Assembly (NCBI GenBank): GCA_023212725.1
Contig: JALBYF010000054.1
Coordinates: 1-64,000 of the forward strand
Direction: 5' to 3'
DNA from: Tranzscheliella williamsii
Taxonomy: Eukaryota; Basidiomycota; Ustilaginomycetes; Ustilaginales; Ustilaginaceae
Length of the DNA stretch: 64,000 bases
The notes beneath the pieces were generated by a model that was given only the letters and a program-made list of their open reading frames with translations, was not told the DNA's origin and did no database searches. The position numbers were made by a program, and so were the translations under genes. Shown here in pieces: positions 1-9,272 of the stretch (positions are counted from its first letter, which is position 1; every line of letters starts with the position of its first letter).

Positions 1-5
1 GGGGT

Positions 6-77
<72 letters not shown>
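1..77. repeat. Poly-G homopolymer run at the left edge
   Basis: Apart from one T at position 5 the first 77 bases are all G. On the minus strand this is a poly-C run lying inside the second intron of the NDUFB11-like gene, upstream of its unseen last exon. It could be a real pyrimidine tract, but a run this long at an edge is more likely a sequencing or assembly artefact. Confidence 0.9.
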
Positions 78-78
<1 letters not shown>

Positions 79-132
79 GACAAGAGCGTGTGAGTGTGTG
101 GCGGGCAGGGAGGCGCAGCGCGGACGACTTAC

Positions 133-460
133 CTGGTGTCCGGCTTGTACATGAGCACGACAGTGGCGAAGGCCATGCCGCCGAACAGGCCAAAGTACCA
201 CATATTCTCCCAGTTCTCCTTCTCCCGCTTCTGGCCCTTGGGCACCTGCATATGCGCAACGCAGCCACGCGCTCGTCAGTAATCAGCCACAGCTACCTAA
301 CGTCCACCGGCTAGCTTACCTTCTCGCCGAAGAGGTAGCCCGTAGGCTGGTTGTAGGAGGAGCCGCCGGACGCGAAGCGCGCCTGGGCGGCACCGGCGCG
401 CTGGCCGCCGATCGAGCGGGCGGCCGCCCGTGCTACTGTCGATGACGATGCGCGGAACAT
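133..460 (-). CDS. NADH:ubiquinone oxidoreductase ESSS/NDUFB11-like subunit, 3' part outside window
   Basis: Accessory subunit of the membrane arm of mitochondrial complex I. Two exons are visible: 460-320 (ATG, 47 codons, phase 0) and 245-133 (ending two bases into a codon). The introns start GTAAGC and GTAAGT; the first ends in CAG. Exon 1 encodes a short basic Ala/Ser-rich presequence followed by a conserved block ending QPTGYLFGEK. Exon 2 encodes KENWENMWYFGLFGG, the start of the single membrane span, and ends at MYKPDT. This is the family's usual order, in which the last exon should start with a conserved IQTWAL-type stretch. That exon lies beyond the left edge, past the poly-G run. None of it is visible as a single long reading frame; the model rests on phase-consistent splicing and family match. 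Confidence 0.85.
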
Positions 461-1112
461 GATGTAGGTATGTAAGTGATCGAGACGGAAGCCAGTAGGA
501 GAGCGGGCAGATGTCAGCGAGGGACGAGATATCGTCGTCCTTAGCGTTGCCGCTCTGTTCCATCACGTGCTTCTTTTCTCGTGCGAGTGGTTTATTGATG
601 CGAGAGACAAACGCAGCCAATCAACATGGTGGCTGCCAGTGTGAATTACCGCATGGTATGTGATTGCTTCCTCATCCAGCGGCCAACACCACCGAGGCAT
701 CGCCAGCAACCGACACTTGTGCACAGGCCGACCGACCTAGCCATACCCTCGGTATCCGCTGCGGGCAGCACGGAATCGCCACACGTAGCGCACAGTCTCG
801 CGCGCAGCGGATTGGCAAAAAGTCACAGTCACAGTCACAGTCCAGGTGGGAGTTCGAGTGGAGGCCATTACTGTGAGCAGCCACAGTGTCCGTCCGCTCT
901 TCCGCCTCATCAGACCCCTCCGCCGCCCCCACCCGCACTCTCCCCGCCTTCTACTTGCTCTCACGCCTTCTCGCCACCAGACGACAGAGGATGTGCACAC
1001 GGCGCTGCATCCAGCCTGTAGTGTAGCATCGCTAGTGTAGCCCCGTCGCCAGCACGCACACTCTTCTTCGCCACCCGGAGCAGCAGCGACAGGCAGATCT
1101 GCCACCCTTGTC
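461..1112. promoter_or_regulatory. Divergent promoter between the NDUFB11-like and PH genes
   Basis: 652 bp separating two head-to-head genes. It holds a CACGTG E-box at 564-569, about 100 bp upstream of the NDUFB11-like ATG, and three perfect tandem copies of AGTCAC at 821-838. The last ~200 bp before the PH gene are pyrimidine/CA-rich, as expected of a 5' leader. The reading frames seen here have no recognisable protein character. Confidence 0.5.
821..838 (+). repeat. Three tandem AGTCAC hexamers
   Basis: AGTCAC is repeated three times without mismatch upstream of the PH gene. The same core (AGTCACA or its complement) occurs four times in the SNAPC3/TFIIIA intergenic region, so it may be a factor-binding site rather than a chance microsatellite. 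Confidence 0.6.
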
Positions 1113-3317
1113 ATGGCCACCGAACATGCTAGCGCCAGCGGCGTCGGTTCCTATGCCCGCCCCATAGCGCACCAACGGACGCCCAGCAATGTCGGCTCAA
1201 GTGCTGGCTCCAGACAGCCCGGCCCAGCCACACACTACGATGAGGAGAACGAGCAGGAAGAGGCAGATGCGGACGGAGACGGAGACGGAGAAGGAGAAGC
1301 GGACGACGATGACGAAGAAGGCGAGCAGGCCGACGGCAAGGAGGCCCAGCACAACATGATCAACGAGACCACCGTCAAGTCGGGCTATCTGGAAAAGAAA
1401 GGCGAGAAACGCAAGACGTGGAAGAAGAGGTGGTTCGTTCTGCGCTCCTCCAAACTGGCCTACTACAAAAACGAGAAAGAGTACCAGCTTCTCCGCTTCA
1501 TCCACATCAGCGACATCAAGACCGTGGCCTCGGTCGAGCTCAAGAAGAGCGTCAACACCTTTGGCATCGTGACGCCCACCCGGACCTACTACGTCCGCGC
1601 CAGTTCGCGACGCGAGATGGAGTCCTGGATCGACGCGCTGAACGACATCAAGACGCAGTACGCCCAGAGCACGACCATGACCCAGGAAATGGCCGCCATC
1701 CAGCTCGGCGCATCGGACGCGCCGCCCCCCTCCGCCACCGTGCCGCAGCAGCGCCCGAGGTCCAGCTCGCAAGACCGCTCTGCCCAGTCCGGCGCTCATC
1801 CCATTACCATCGGCATCCCGAGCCAGGGCCGCCACGCCTCGCCTGCTCAGCCGCGGCCGATCCCTGGCAGTGCTGCGTTCAGCCCGCTCACGGTGACCAG
1901 CGAAAGCGACACGGGTGCTGAACAATTCGGCCTTAGCTATGCAAGCTCCACTGCGCCGTCCATGCCAGGCAGCCCATCGGCAAGACCGGACGCTCCGCAT
2001 TCGTTCATGTTGGCAGGCCACTCACCGGGCGGCGGCGGCAACTCCGGCAGCGAGGCCAGCGAGGCCGGCGGTCATCAGCGGCGTTCGTCCGCCGGCTTTG
2101 GCAGTTTCCCGCGTCAGCGCAGCATCAGTGCCACCCAGCGCCTGGCTTCGGGTGGCTACGATCCTCCGGCAAGCCCCAGCGTCGGCCAAGCGCCAGGACA
2201 GGTGCTTAGCAGCTCAGACGAAGAGGACGATTGGGACGAAGAGGAGGTGGCCGACCAAGCGATGCCGCTCCCGGCGCTCGGCAACTTGCAGCAGCCGCAG
2301 CAGCTGCAGCCACCATCGCAGCCAACCCAGCAACAGCAACAGCAACAGCAGCAGTATCAACAACAGCAGCACCAACACCAACAACAACAGCAACAGCAGC
2401 AACAGCCCACCATGTTGCCTTTTCCCGCCGCAAGCAGTGATTTGGACCCCAACAGGGTCATCACCCAAGGTTATCTGATGAAGCAGAGCGGCCGACGCAA
2501 GGTTTGGCGGAAGCGATGGTTTGTATTGACGCCATCGCGGCTGGTGTATGCGAGAAGCCATATGGATTCCAAAGCGCATCGTCAGATCCCGATCGTTTCC
2601 ATGCTGGACGCACTGGAATACACGGCAAAGAAGGCGGTGGCTGGCGGTGGCGTGGTTGCTACGTCTCCCGCGGCCGGCTCGACCAATGTGAATCCGTTCA
2701 GCCTGGATAGCGGCAAGGGCGGCGAACGGGAAGGGGGGGCGGGCTTTCCTTCGAGCTTCAGCTCGTCCGGCACGGCTGCGGCCGAGAAGCCCGAGCGCCG
2801 CGGGAGCATGGTGGCAGCGGCGGCGGGCGTGGCGTCCAACATGTCCGGCGGGTCCAAGAAGAAGAAGGAGAACTGCTTCCAGATCATCACGCCCAAGCGG
2901 ACCTTTATCCTCTGTGCGCCCGGCGAGGACGAGGAGATCAAGTGGATCTCGGCGCTCAAGACGCTCATCAACCGGCAGCGCAACGCCCAGACCCCCGCCG
3001 CCCACCCGGCGCTCTCGCCTGCCTCGCAGTCCGCCGCTTCCGGCTTTCCCTTCGCGCACGTCCCGCCCAGCTCGTCCGCCGCCGCCACCGTCCACCCGCC
3101 GCCCGTGCCCTCGCTCGACACCGCCACCCCCCCGGCGCCCTTCTCCATCGCCGCTGCCGCAGAAGCCCTCTCCCCGCGCGATCCGTCGTCCGACCCCCCC
3201 GCCCCCGCCACAGCCCCCCCGCCCCCCCCAGACCCGCTTCCCCTCCCCGCCCCGCAGCGCGACAACTCGGTCACCTCCGAATGCCTCCATCACCACCAGC
3301 TGCCCATCTCCTCCTGA
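1113..3317 (+). CDS. Double pleckstrin-homology domain protein (Opy1-like architecture)
   Basis: 734 residues, single exon. Residues ~42-75 are strongly acidic. PH domain 1 is at ~88-180, starting VKSGYLEKKGEKRKTWKKRW, with the closing-helix Trp in ESWIDAL. A Ser/Pro-rich linker follows, with a Gln-rich stretch at ~392-431 (CAG/CAA at ~2288-2405). PH domain 2 is at ~449-622, starting GYLMKQSGRRKVWRKRW, and is split by a Gly/Ser-rich insertion of roughly 80 residues before its last strands (CFQIITPKRTF) and helix (IKWISALKTL). The tail is Pro/Ala-rich. Both PH domains carry the basic K-x-n-K/R-x-R pattern typical of phosphoinositide binders. Two PH domains and nothing else is the layout of yeast Opy1, a PI(4,5)P2-binding protein; orthology is not shown here. 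Likely a membrane-recruited adaptor. Confidence 0.85.
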   Translation: MATEHASASGVGSYARPIAHQRTPSNVGSSAGSRQPGPATHYDEENEQEEADADGDGDGEGEADDDDEEGEQADGKEAQHNMINETTVKSGYLEKKGEKRKTWKKRWFVLRSSKLAYYKNEKEYQLLRFIHISDIKTVASVELKKSVNTFGIVTPTRTYYVRASSRREMESWIDALNDIKTQYAQSTTMTQEMAAIQLGASDAPPPSATVPQQRPRSSSQDRSAQSGAHPITIGIPSQGRHASPAQPRPIPGSAAFSPLTVTSESDTGAEQFGLSYASSTAPSMPGSPSARPDAPHSFMLAGHSPGGGGNSGSEASEAGGHQRRSSAGFGSFPRQRSISATQRLASGGYDPPASPSVGQAPGQVLSSSDEEDDWDEEEVADQAMPLPALGNLQQPQQLQPPSQPTQQQQQQQQQYQQQQHQHQQQQQQQQQPTMLPFPAASSDLDPNRVITQGYLMKQSGRRKVWRKRWFVLTPSRLVYARSHMDSKAHRQIPIVSMLDALEYTAKKAVAGGGVVATSPAAGSTNVNPFSLDSGKGGEREGGAGFPSSFSSSGTAAAEKPERRGSMVAAAAGVASNMSGGSKKKKENCFQIITPKRTFILCAPGEDEEIKWISALKTLINRQRNAQTPAAHPALSPASQSAASGFPFAHVPPSSSAAATVHPPPVPSLDTATPPAPFSIAAAAEALSPRDPSSDPPAPATAPPPPPDPLPLPAPQRDNSVTSECLHHHQLPISS

Positions 3318-3459
3318 CACCCCCTGCATCCACTACGCATGTACCGTCCGCACGTCCCGGCACGAAATCACACCGGCAACCCCGCCCACACTCGCGCTGT
3401 CTCACAGGCGCCTCGCATACGGCTCGGCAGATCGAATGGCATGCGTGTGCAAGTGTCGC

Positions 3460-5391
3460 TCAGTGCGCGGCATCGACGGTGACCAACCGGACACGGACCT
3501 CTTTGACGCCCTGGATGGACGCCATGACGGCCTGCTTGACGGCGCGCTCCACCTTGCCCGCCTCGTCGAGCGTGGTCTGCTTGGGCAGCTGCAGCGTGAC
3601 GTCGGCAAAGGTGCTGACGCCGGACTTGACCGCGCGCAGGCCCTTCCATCCCTTGAGCAGCGTCGGGAACTGGGTCTGGACGTGCGTGATGGCCGTGTCG
3701 AATGTCTGCAGCGTCGCGGGCTCAACGCCGCGGTCCGACAGCTCGCCGAGCGCGCCGATCAACAGGTCGGCACCCTGCTTGCCAATCAACCCTGCCACCA
3801 GCAGCCCGCCGAGCGGGTCCAGCACCGGGAAGCCGAGCCACGACCCGCCAATCGCTAGAAAGGTGACCGCCGACGAGAGCGAGTCGGACCGATGATGCAG
3901 CGCGTTGGCTTCCAAAACCGACGAATTTTCTTCCCGCGCAATCTTGAGCGTGGCACGGTAGAGCCATTCCTTGACCACGATCGAGAGCAGGGCGAACCAC
4001 ATGGCGTTGGGGTCGAGCAGGCCTGCGCCGCCCTCGCCCGACGCAGTGGAGGGAACGTCGTGGTGGTGATGGTCGTGCAGCAGTCCGCCGGCCGAAGCGA
4101 TCGAGCCGGTAAATTGGCCAAACGCCTGGATCGCAGCGGGTGCATTCTGCAGGGTCGGCTGGAGGGCTTCCAGCAGAAGACCATACGAGTGGAAGCCAAT
4201 GCCCAAGGCACCAGCTACTAGTACCATGCTCACGCCAAGCGACCCCATGGTCTCGTACTTGCCGTATCCCAGCGGATGGGAAGCAGAAGGCGGCTTTTGT
4301 GACATTTTCCAGCAAAAGAGGGTGACCAGATCGGCAAACATGTCGGAAAGCGAATGAGCGGCGTCGGCAAGCAGAGCTGCCGAATTCAGATAGACGCCTG
4401 CTACCCCTTTGGCACCGCACAGCCCAATGTTGGAGACCAGGCCAGCGAGCGTGATGTTGGAACCCCTGTCGCCTTTGCCCTTCAATGCGGCTAAGAGTTT
4501 GTCTGCCTCCTCCGCAGACCCATGCTCGTGTGCGCCATGGCTATGGGAGTGTCCGAACAGGCCGTGGGAGTGTGGCTGGTCGGCATGGATATGCTTTTTG
4601 CGCTGATGCAGCTCGGTCTGGCTCGGCTGGACACCGTTCACCGCCGAAGTCGAGGAGGAGGAGGACATGATGTTGAAGGAAGCGCTGTCGTTGTCTGGCA
4701 GCTGGTCACCTTGCCGGGAGAGAGGGTCGGAAGCGGGAAGCTGATCTATGATGGGTGGGGAAGTTCGGCTGGACTGGAAGCTGCCACTCGGGGCACGATA
4801 GGCGTACGGGTCGGAGCTGGGAGTGAAGCTAGCGGCGGTGGCGCTAGTGCTGGGAAAAAGACCGAAGAGACTTGCGGGGGCGCGCCTGTTGGAGAGGTGT
4901 GCACGGTAGGAAAGGGGGTCTGGATAGGAGGTATGGGTGTAAGAGGGCGGATAGATAGACCGAGGGCCCGCCTGAGGATCCTCGTAGCGGACGAGTCTGG
5001 GTGCGCCCTGATGAGCTGGCGGCTGTGGATGCTGTTCCTTGTTCTGAAGCGCGTGGCGCTCTTCGGGCGGGATTGCTGAGGACGGCTGAGAAGGCTTCGG
5101 TAGGACGGGGGACTTGGAGGAGGGGGAAGCAAGGCTGGGATGGTGGGTGCTCTTGGAGCGCGAGATGACCGACCTAGATGAAGATACCTGAGAAGATGGA
5201 TGGGACGCCGCTCTTGCTAACAGGCGACAGTAGGGCGCAACAGGCTGTGCGAGCGACGGGCGGAGGAGAGCCTTGCTGCCAAGATATCGAAAAGAGTTGC
5301 TGCCAAGATGTCGAGGAGAGTTGCTGCCAAGGTGTCGAAGAGAGTTGCTGAAGGCAGGGTTGGTAGTCGTGATGAAGGGAGGGAGGGGCAT
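3460..5391 (-). CDS. Cation diffusion facilitator, Mmt1/2-like mitochondrial metal carrier
   Basis: 643 residues from the first ATG (5391-5389); the frame extends slightly further but without ATG. The N-terminal ~270 residues are Ser/Pro-rich and low-complexity, with three 8-residue repeats close to the start. A His-rich segment (HSHSHGAHEHG) precedes the membrane domain. CDF hallmarks: LLADAAHSLSDMFADL near residue 342 (first metal site), then HPLGYGKYETMGSL near 374, and the second site in NALHHRSDSLSS near 499. A cytosolic-type CDF C-terminal domain ends the protein. The pattern matches yeast Mmt1/Mmt2, which move iron across the mitochondrial inner membrane, more than vacuolar Zrc1. A His loop (HDHHHHD) lies between the two sites. 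Its 3' end faces the PH gene, 142 bp away. Confidence 0.85.
   Translation of the reverse strand: MPLPPFITTTNPAFSNSLRHLGSNSPRHLGSNSFRYLGSKALLRPSLAQPVAPYCRLLARAASHPSSQVSSSRSVISRSKSTHHPSLASPSSKSPVLPKPSQPSSAIPPEERHALQNKEQHPQPPAHQGAPRLVRYEDPQAGPRSIYPPSYTHTSYPDPLSYRAHLSNRRAPASLFGLFPSTSATAASFTPSSDPYAYRAPSGSFQSSRTSPPIIDQLPASDPLSRQGDQLPDNDSASFNIMSSSSSTSAVNGVQPSQTELHQRKKHIHADQPHSHGLFGHSHSHGAHEHGSAEEADKLLAALKGKGDRGSNITLAGLVSNIGLCGAKGVAGVYLNSAALLADAAHSLSDMFADLVTLFCWKMSQKPPSASHPLGYGKYETMGSLGVSMVLVAGALGIGFHSYGLLLEALQPTLQNAPAAIQAFGQFTGSIASAGGLLHDHHHHDVPSTASGEGGAGLLDPNAMWFALLSIVVKEWLYRATLKIAREENSSVLEANALHHRSDSLSSAVTFLAIGGSWLGFPVLDPLGGLLVAGLIGKQGADLLIGALGELSDRGVEPATLQTFDTAITHVQTQFPTLLKGWKGLRAVKSGVSTFADVTLQLPKQTTLDEAGKVERAVKQAVMASIQGVKEVRVRLVTVDAAH
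5273..5344 (-). repeat. Three 24-bp tandem repeats inside the CDF gene
   Basis: Three in-frame 24-bp units (5273-5296, 5297-5320, 5321-5344) encode 8-residue repeats of the type x-R-H-L-G-S-N-S near the N-terminus of the Mmt1-like carrier. Each unit carries Arg and Ser, so the repeat expands a basic, presequence-like region. Confidence 0.85.
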
Positions 5392-6320
5392 GGGGCAACA
5401 GAGCGCGACGACCACAGCAGTGACGCGAGGCAGGGCGGGAGAGAAGGACGAAGCGCTCCTCTCTGCCTACTCAGCTGCCTTGCTTTGGCTTTCCTTTGGC
5501 GGGGCTTTCCGTTTGGCCTTGGCTTTGGATCTGGCTTGGAATTGCCTTTTGCTGTGGCTTGCTGCGGCGGTAGAGTGGGCGTGGCAGTGTGGGTGTGATG
5601 TTGGAATGAGATGCAGCAGAACGAGATGCAATCGTCCGGCTGGGCTTAGTTGAAGATCAGCACCAATGCTCATTAGCTGTGGGGCCACGGCTGTCCCGTT
5701 AACTGGCACGGCTTGGCTGCTAATTCACATGTGGCTTGCCATCTCGGCCTGCGTTGAGCGCGTCAGCCCGAACAAAGTCCAACACGCCGTGTGGATTAGC
5801 AGCGTGTGACTTGTGAATACGCTAACCATTACAGTAGTACTAGGAGTACTATCTGTCGCTGAATGCGAGTTATGGGAAAGCACAACCGCTCCTCGATGCC
5901 ATCACAATTCGATCGTCGGATCGGGGCCGTCAGCTCAGTTCAGTTGCTACAGTAGCGTGATGCTCGGCGGCAGGATCACTGTTTCTGGAGCGGGTGTGCC
6001 GCACTGGCCCAGTATTGCATCCACAGCGCCCTGCCAATGTGACCAGCAAGGTACTCCCCCCTTACGCCGTCTCAGAGAAGCGGTCACGCGCCTGCTACAG
6101 CGCGGATCTTGTGGAAAGAAAAGCAACTCGTTCAGTCAGGATTAGCGTTTTTACAGTCGTTGCTGCGCGCAAGAAACAGCGGAAAGCATGGAGGAAAAGC
6201 ATGGATTCGTAGGGTCTGCTGGACTCAAATCGTATCTTGGTTATTTTACACGATCGTTATCAACGAGACAAGAGGAGGAGGTCGGTCAGAGCAGAGCATG
6301 GGTTGGTGAGCGCCGACCTC
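5392..6320. other. Intergenic, Mmt1-like promoter and Fox2 3' flank
   Basis: 929 bp without a supportable gene. The part near 5392-5650 is CT/GA-rich and is probably the leader of the metal-carrier gene; the remainder holds the Fox2 3' flank. Reading frames on the plus strand here lack any domain signal. Confidence 0.5.
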
Positions 6321-9272
6321 TTATTCGTCGGCCAGGGTGACGGCAGCAGCGCCGAGAGCCTGGCTGTCGCGCTCGACGACGCGGGTGGTGAAGATGACCT
6401 TGTTGCCCTCCTTCCACATGCTCGTCTCGAGCGTCTCGCCAGGGAAGACGTGGCCAGTGAAGCGCACCTTGATGTCCTTAAAGTGCCCGTACGCTCGGAA
6501 GACGTGCTTGCCAGAGATACCGAACGAGCAAAGTCCGTGCAAGATAGGCTTGTCGAAGCCGCCGATCTTTGCAAAGCTAGGGTCGATGTGCAGGGGGTTG
6601 TAGTCGCCCGAGAGTCGATAGAGAGCGGCCTGAGATTCGGTCGTCTTCTCGGTGATCACCTTATCCGCCTTGCGCGACGGTGGCTTGTTGGCGGCGGAAG
6701 CAGCACCACGGTCCTTGCCGGTCTTCTTGCCTCCAAATCCACCGGAGCCCCGGATGAAGACGGTGCTCTGCGACTCAAAGACCAAATCACCGCTCTTCTT
6801 CTCGTAAGTATGAGTGATCGTAGTGACAGCAGCGGCCTTTCCCTTGTCCAACACCTCCATCACCTTGGGCTTGTTGACCAGTGTGGCCGAAGTAGGGATA
6901 TGCTTTTTGATGGCGAGGTACTGCTCGCCGTGTAGCAACATCATAGGGCTGAAGTTAGGCAACCAGTCCAACGGGATACCGCTGCTGGCGCTGAACTGAG
7001 GCACAACACCAAAGGTGGGCACCGGCTGGAAGTCGTCGTCACCCTCAAACGTCAGGTCGAGCTCCTTCTCGGTAGCACCGACACCCAAATTGTAGAGAAT
7101 CACATCTCGCTCGGCGTAGGAAAAGTCAGACTCATCGACAGGCAGCTTCTTAGCCTCCTTGACAATGTCTGGGTCCTCCGGGTCGGTGTAGTCGCCTTCG
7201 GCTCCTCCTTCATCGTCATCATCGTCATCCTCAGCCGCTTGGCCAAAGTTGGAGATAATATCGCCAAGAGAGTCGCTAGGGCTAGCAGGCCACGAAGGGT
7301 TGGTTTCGAAATCGGTGATCTTGGCCCACTTCTTGGCGATCTTTTCGGGTGTGCAAGGCTTGCCGTGGGTGAAAGAGTGACCACCTGCTCGCTGCCATCG
7401 CACAGCAGCAACCCAGCCGCCAGAAACTTCGTAGAGGCCGCCAGTGTTCTCGTCGTTAGCCTCGCTGGCCAGGTAGCCGACCATGGGAGCAACAAAGTCA
7501 GGCTTGAAAGCATCGACCATCTCTTGAGGCCAGATGGTGGCAGTCATGGCAGTACCAGCGTTAGGCGCGATCGTGTTGGCAAGAATGTTGTATTTCTTGC
7601 CTTCAATGCTGAGGGTGGACGTGAAACCAATGATACCGGCCTTGGCAGTCGAATAGTTGGCCTGGCCGAAGTTGCCGTAGATGCCGACGGCGGAAGTGGT
7701 GTTGACAATTCGGCCGTACTTCTGCTTCTGGAAAATGGGCCAAGCAGCATGGCAGACGCTGTAAGTACCTCGCAGATGCGTGTTCATAACGGCGTGCCAT
7801 TCTTGGTCGGACAAAGCAGCGAAAGACTTGTCGCGCAGGATACCAGCGTTGTTGACGACGGCGTGCAGTCCGCCAAAGGCGTCGACGGCGGCCTGGACAA
7901 TCTTTTCACCATCTTCAACAGATCCGACAGCAGGCGCAGCCTTGCCACCGGCTTTCTTGATCTCGTCCACGACGGCCGTGGCATTCTTCTCGAGGAAATC
8001 GTTGACCACGACATTGGCACCCAACTTGCCAAACATGAGGGCATAGGCGCGTCCGAGACCAGCGCCAGCACCGGTGATCAGAACGGTCTGTCCGTCAAAT
8101 TTGACGGGACCATCTCCCTGGTCGTTCGGTTTGGCTTCTTTAGCCCGTTCGAGGAATTCCAGGTGGTTGGCATCGGTGATCTTGAAAGGGTACTCTGGCT
8201 TCTCATCAAAGTCAAGGATCTCGTCGATCTTCGCTCGGACGGCAGCTGGTGTGAAAGTGTCATCGGTTTTGAAGACGGCCCCTCGGCTACGTTCGCGTCG
8301 AACCATGGCAAAGAAGCCAGCGCCGCACTCGAAGACATGGCCCGAAACCTCGTGGTTTTCAGCAGAGGTAAGGTAAGCGACAATGGGTACCACATACTCC
8401 GGTGTCAAGTTCTCCAGCATCTCTGGGGGCATCACCGTGGCAGTCAACTGACTGGCGGCAACAGGAGCGAGGATATTGGAGAGAATGTTGTACTTGGCAC
8501 CTTCAATGGCCAGGGTCTTACCGAATCCAATCATGGCATGCTTGGCAGCAGCGTAGTTCGCCTGACCAAAGTTTCCGTAGATGCCGGCGGCAGAGGCAGT
8601 GTTGATAATTCGACCGTACTTCTGGTTCCGCATATGAGGCCAGGCCGCCTTGGCACAAGCATAAGAACCGGTGATGTGAACGGCAACGATCTGGTCCCAC
8701 TCTTTGTCGGTCATGCTCTTGAAGCTGTCGGAAGCGAAGGACAAAAAAGGACAGACGACAATGTCCAGATCCATCGTTAGCATGCGGATCATTTCGGGGC
8801 CACAGATGGCTGGGGCCAGGCAAGAGTACTTACGATTTATCGCGGAGGATACCGGCGTTGTTGATCAGGATGTCGATGCGTCCCCACTTGTCGACCGCCT
8901 GCTTGACGATCTTGTCTCCCTCGGTGTTGGAGTTGTAGTTGGCAATGGCCTGACCGCCTGCCTTCTCAATCTCCTGGACAACAACATCTGCGGCCTTCTT
9001 GTCCTTGTCCTTCGCCGAGGGGCCCAAGTCGTTCACAACGACCTTGGCGCCACGCGAAGCGTAGAACAGGGCATATCTGTGAGTTGGCGAAAAAGCGATC
9101 AAATTATCAGATGCAGTAACGCATGATGTCAGCCGATAACCGAGCTAGGCAGTTACCTAAATACAAGGCATTGTACTCACGCTCGACCGAGACCATTACC
9201 GGCACCGGTGACAATGACGACCCGGTTCTTGAAGGAGAACTTGCCGTTTTCGGTGCTAGGGAAGTCCGACAT
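6321..9272 (-). CDS. FOX2: Multifunctional beta-oxidation enzyme type 2 (hydroxyacyl-CoA dehydrogenase / enoyl-CoA hydratase 2)
   Basis: 912 residues from three exons: 9272-9181, 9076-8834 and 8724-6321. The introns are GTGAGT..CAG and GTAAGT..CAG, and all junctions keep frame across the short-chain dehydrogenase fold. It carries out the second and third steps of peroxisomal fatty-acid beta-oxidation by the D-3-hydroxyacyl route. Dehydrogenase domain A (~10-230) has NAD motif TGAGNGLGR and catalytic NYAAAK near 167. Domain B (~305-530) has TGAGAGLGR and NYSTAK near 468. The C-terminal hotdog pair (~640-912) has the hydratase-2 motif [14 protein letters not shown] near 820. There is no SCP2 domain, as in other fungal Fox2. 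The acidic C-terminus AAVTLADE is not a peroxisomal PTS1, and no PTS2 is evident at the N-terminus. Confidence 0.95.

Noticed and set aside
2214..3329. 371-codon minus-strand frame inside the PH gene
   Set aside because: Gly/Arg-rich and Leu-run product caused by the complement of CAG and CCG repeats; the plus strand has two clear PH domains.
6321..6330. Stop-codon readthrough to give Fox2 a PTS1
   Set aside because: In-frame extension beyond the TAA ends in a hydrophobic, non-PTS1 sequence, so simple readthrough does not provide the signal.
7239..8780. 513-codon open frame on the plus strand inside Fox2
   Set aside because: It is antisense to conserved coding sequence and shows no domain; GC-rich third positions commonly leave the opposite strand open.
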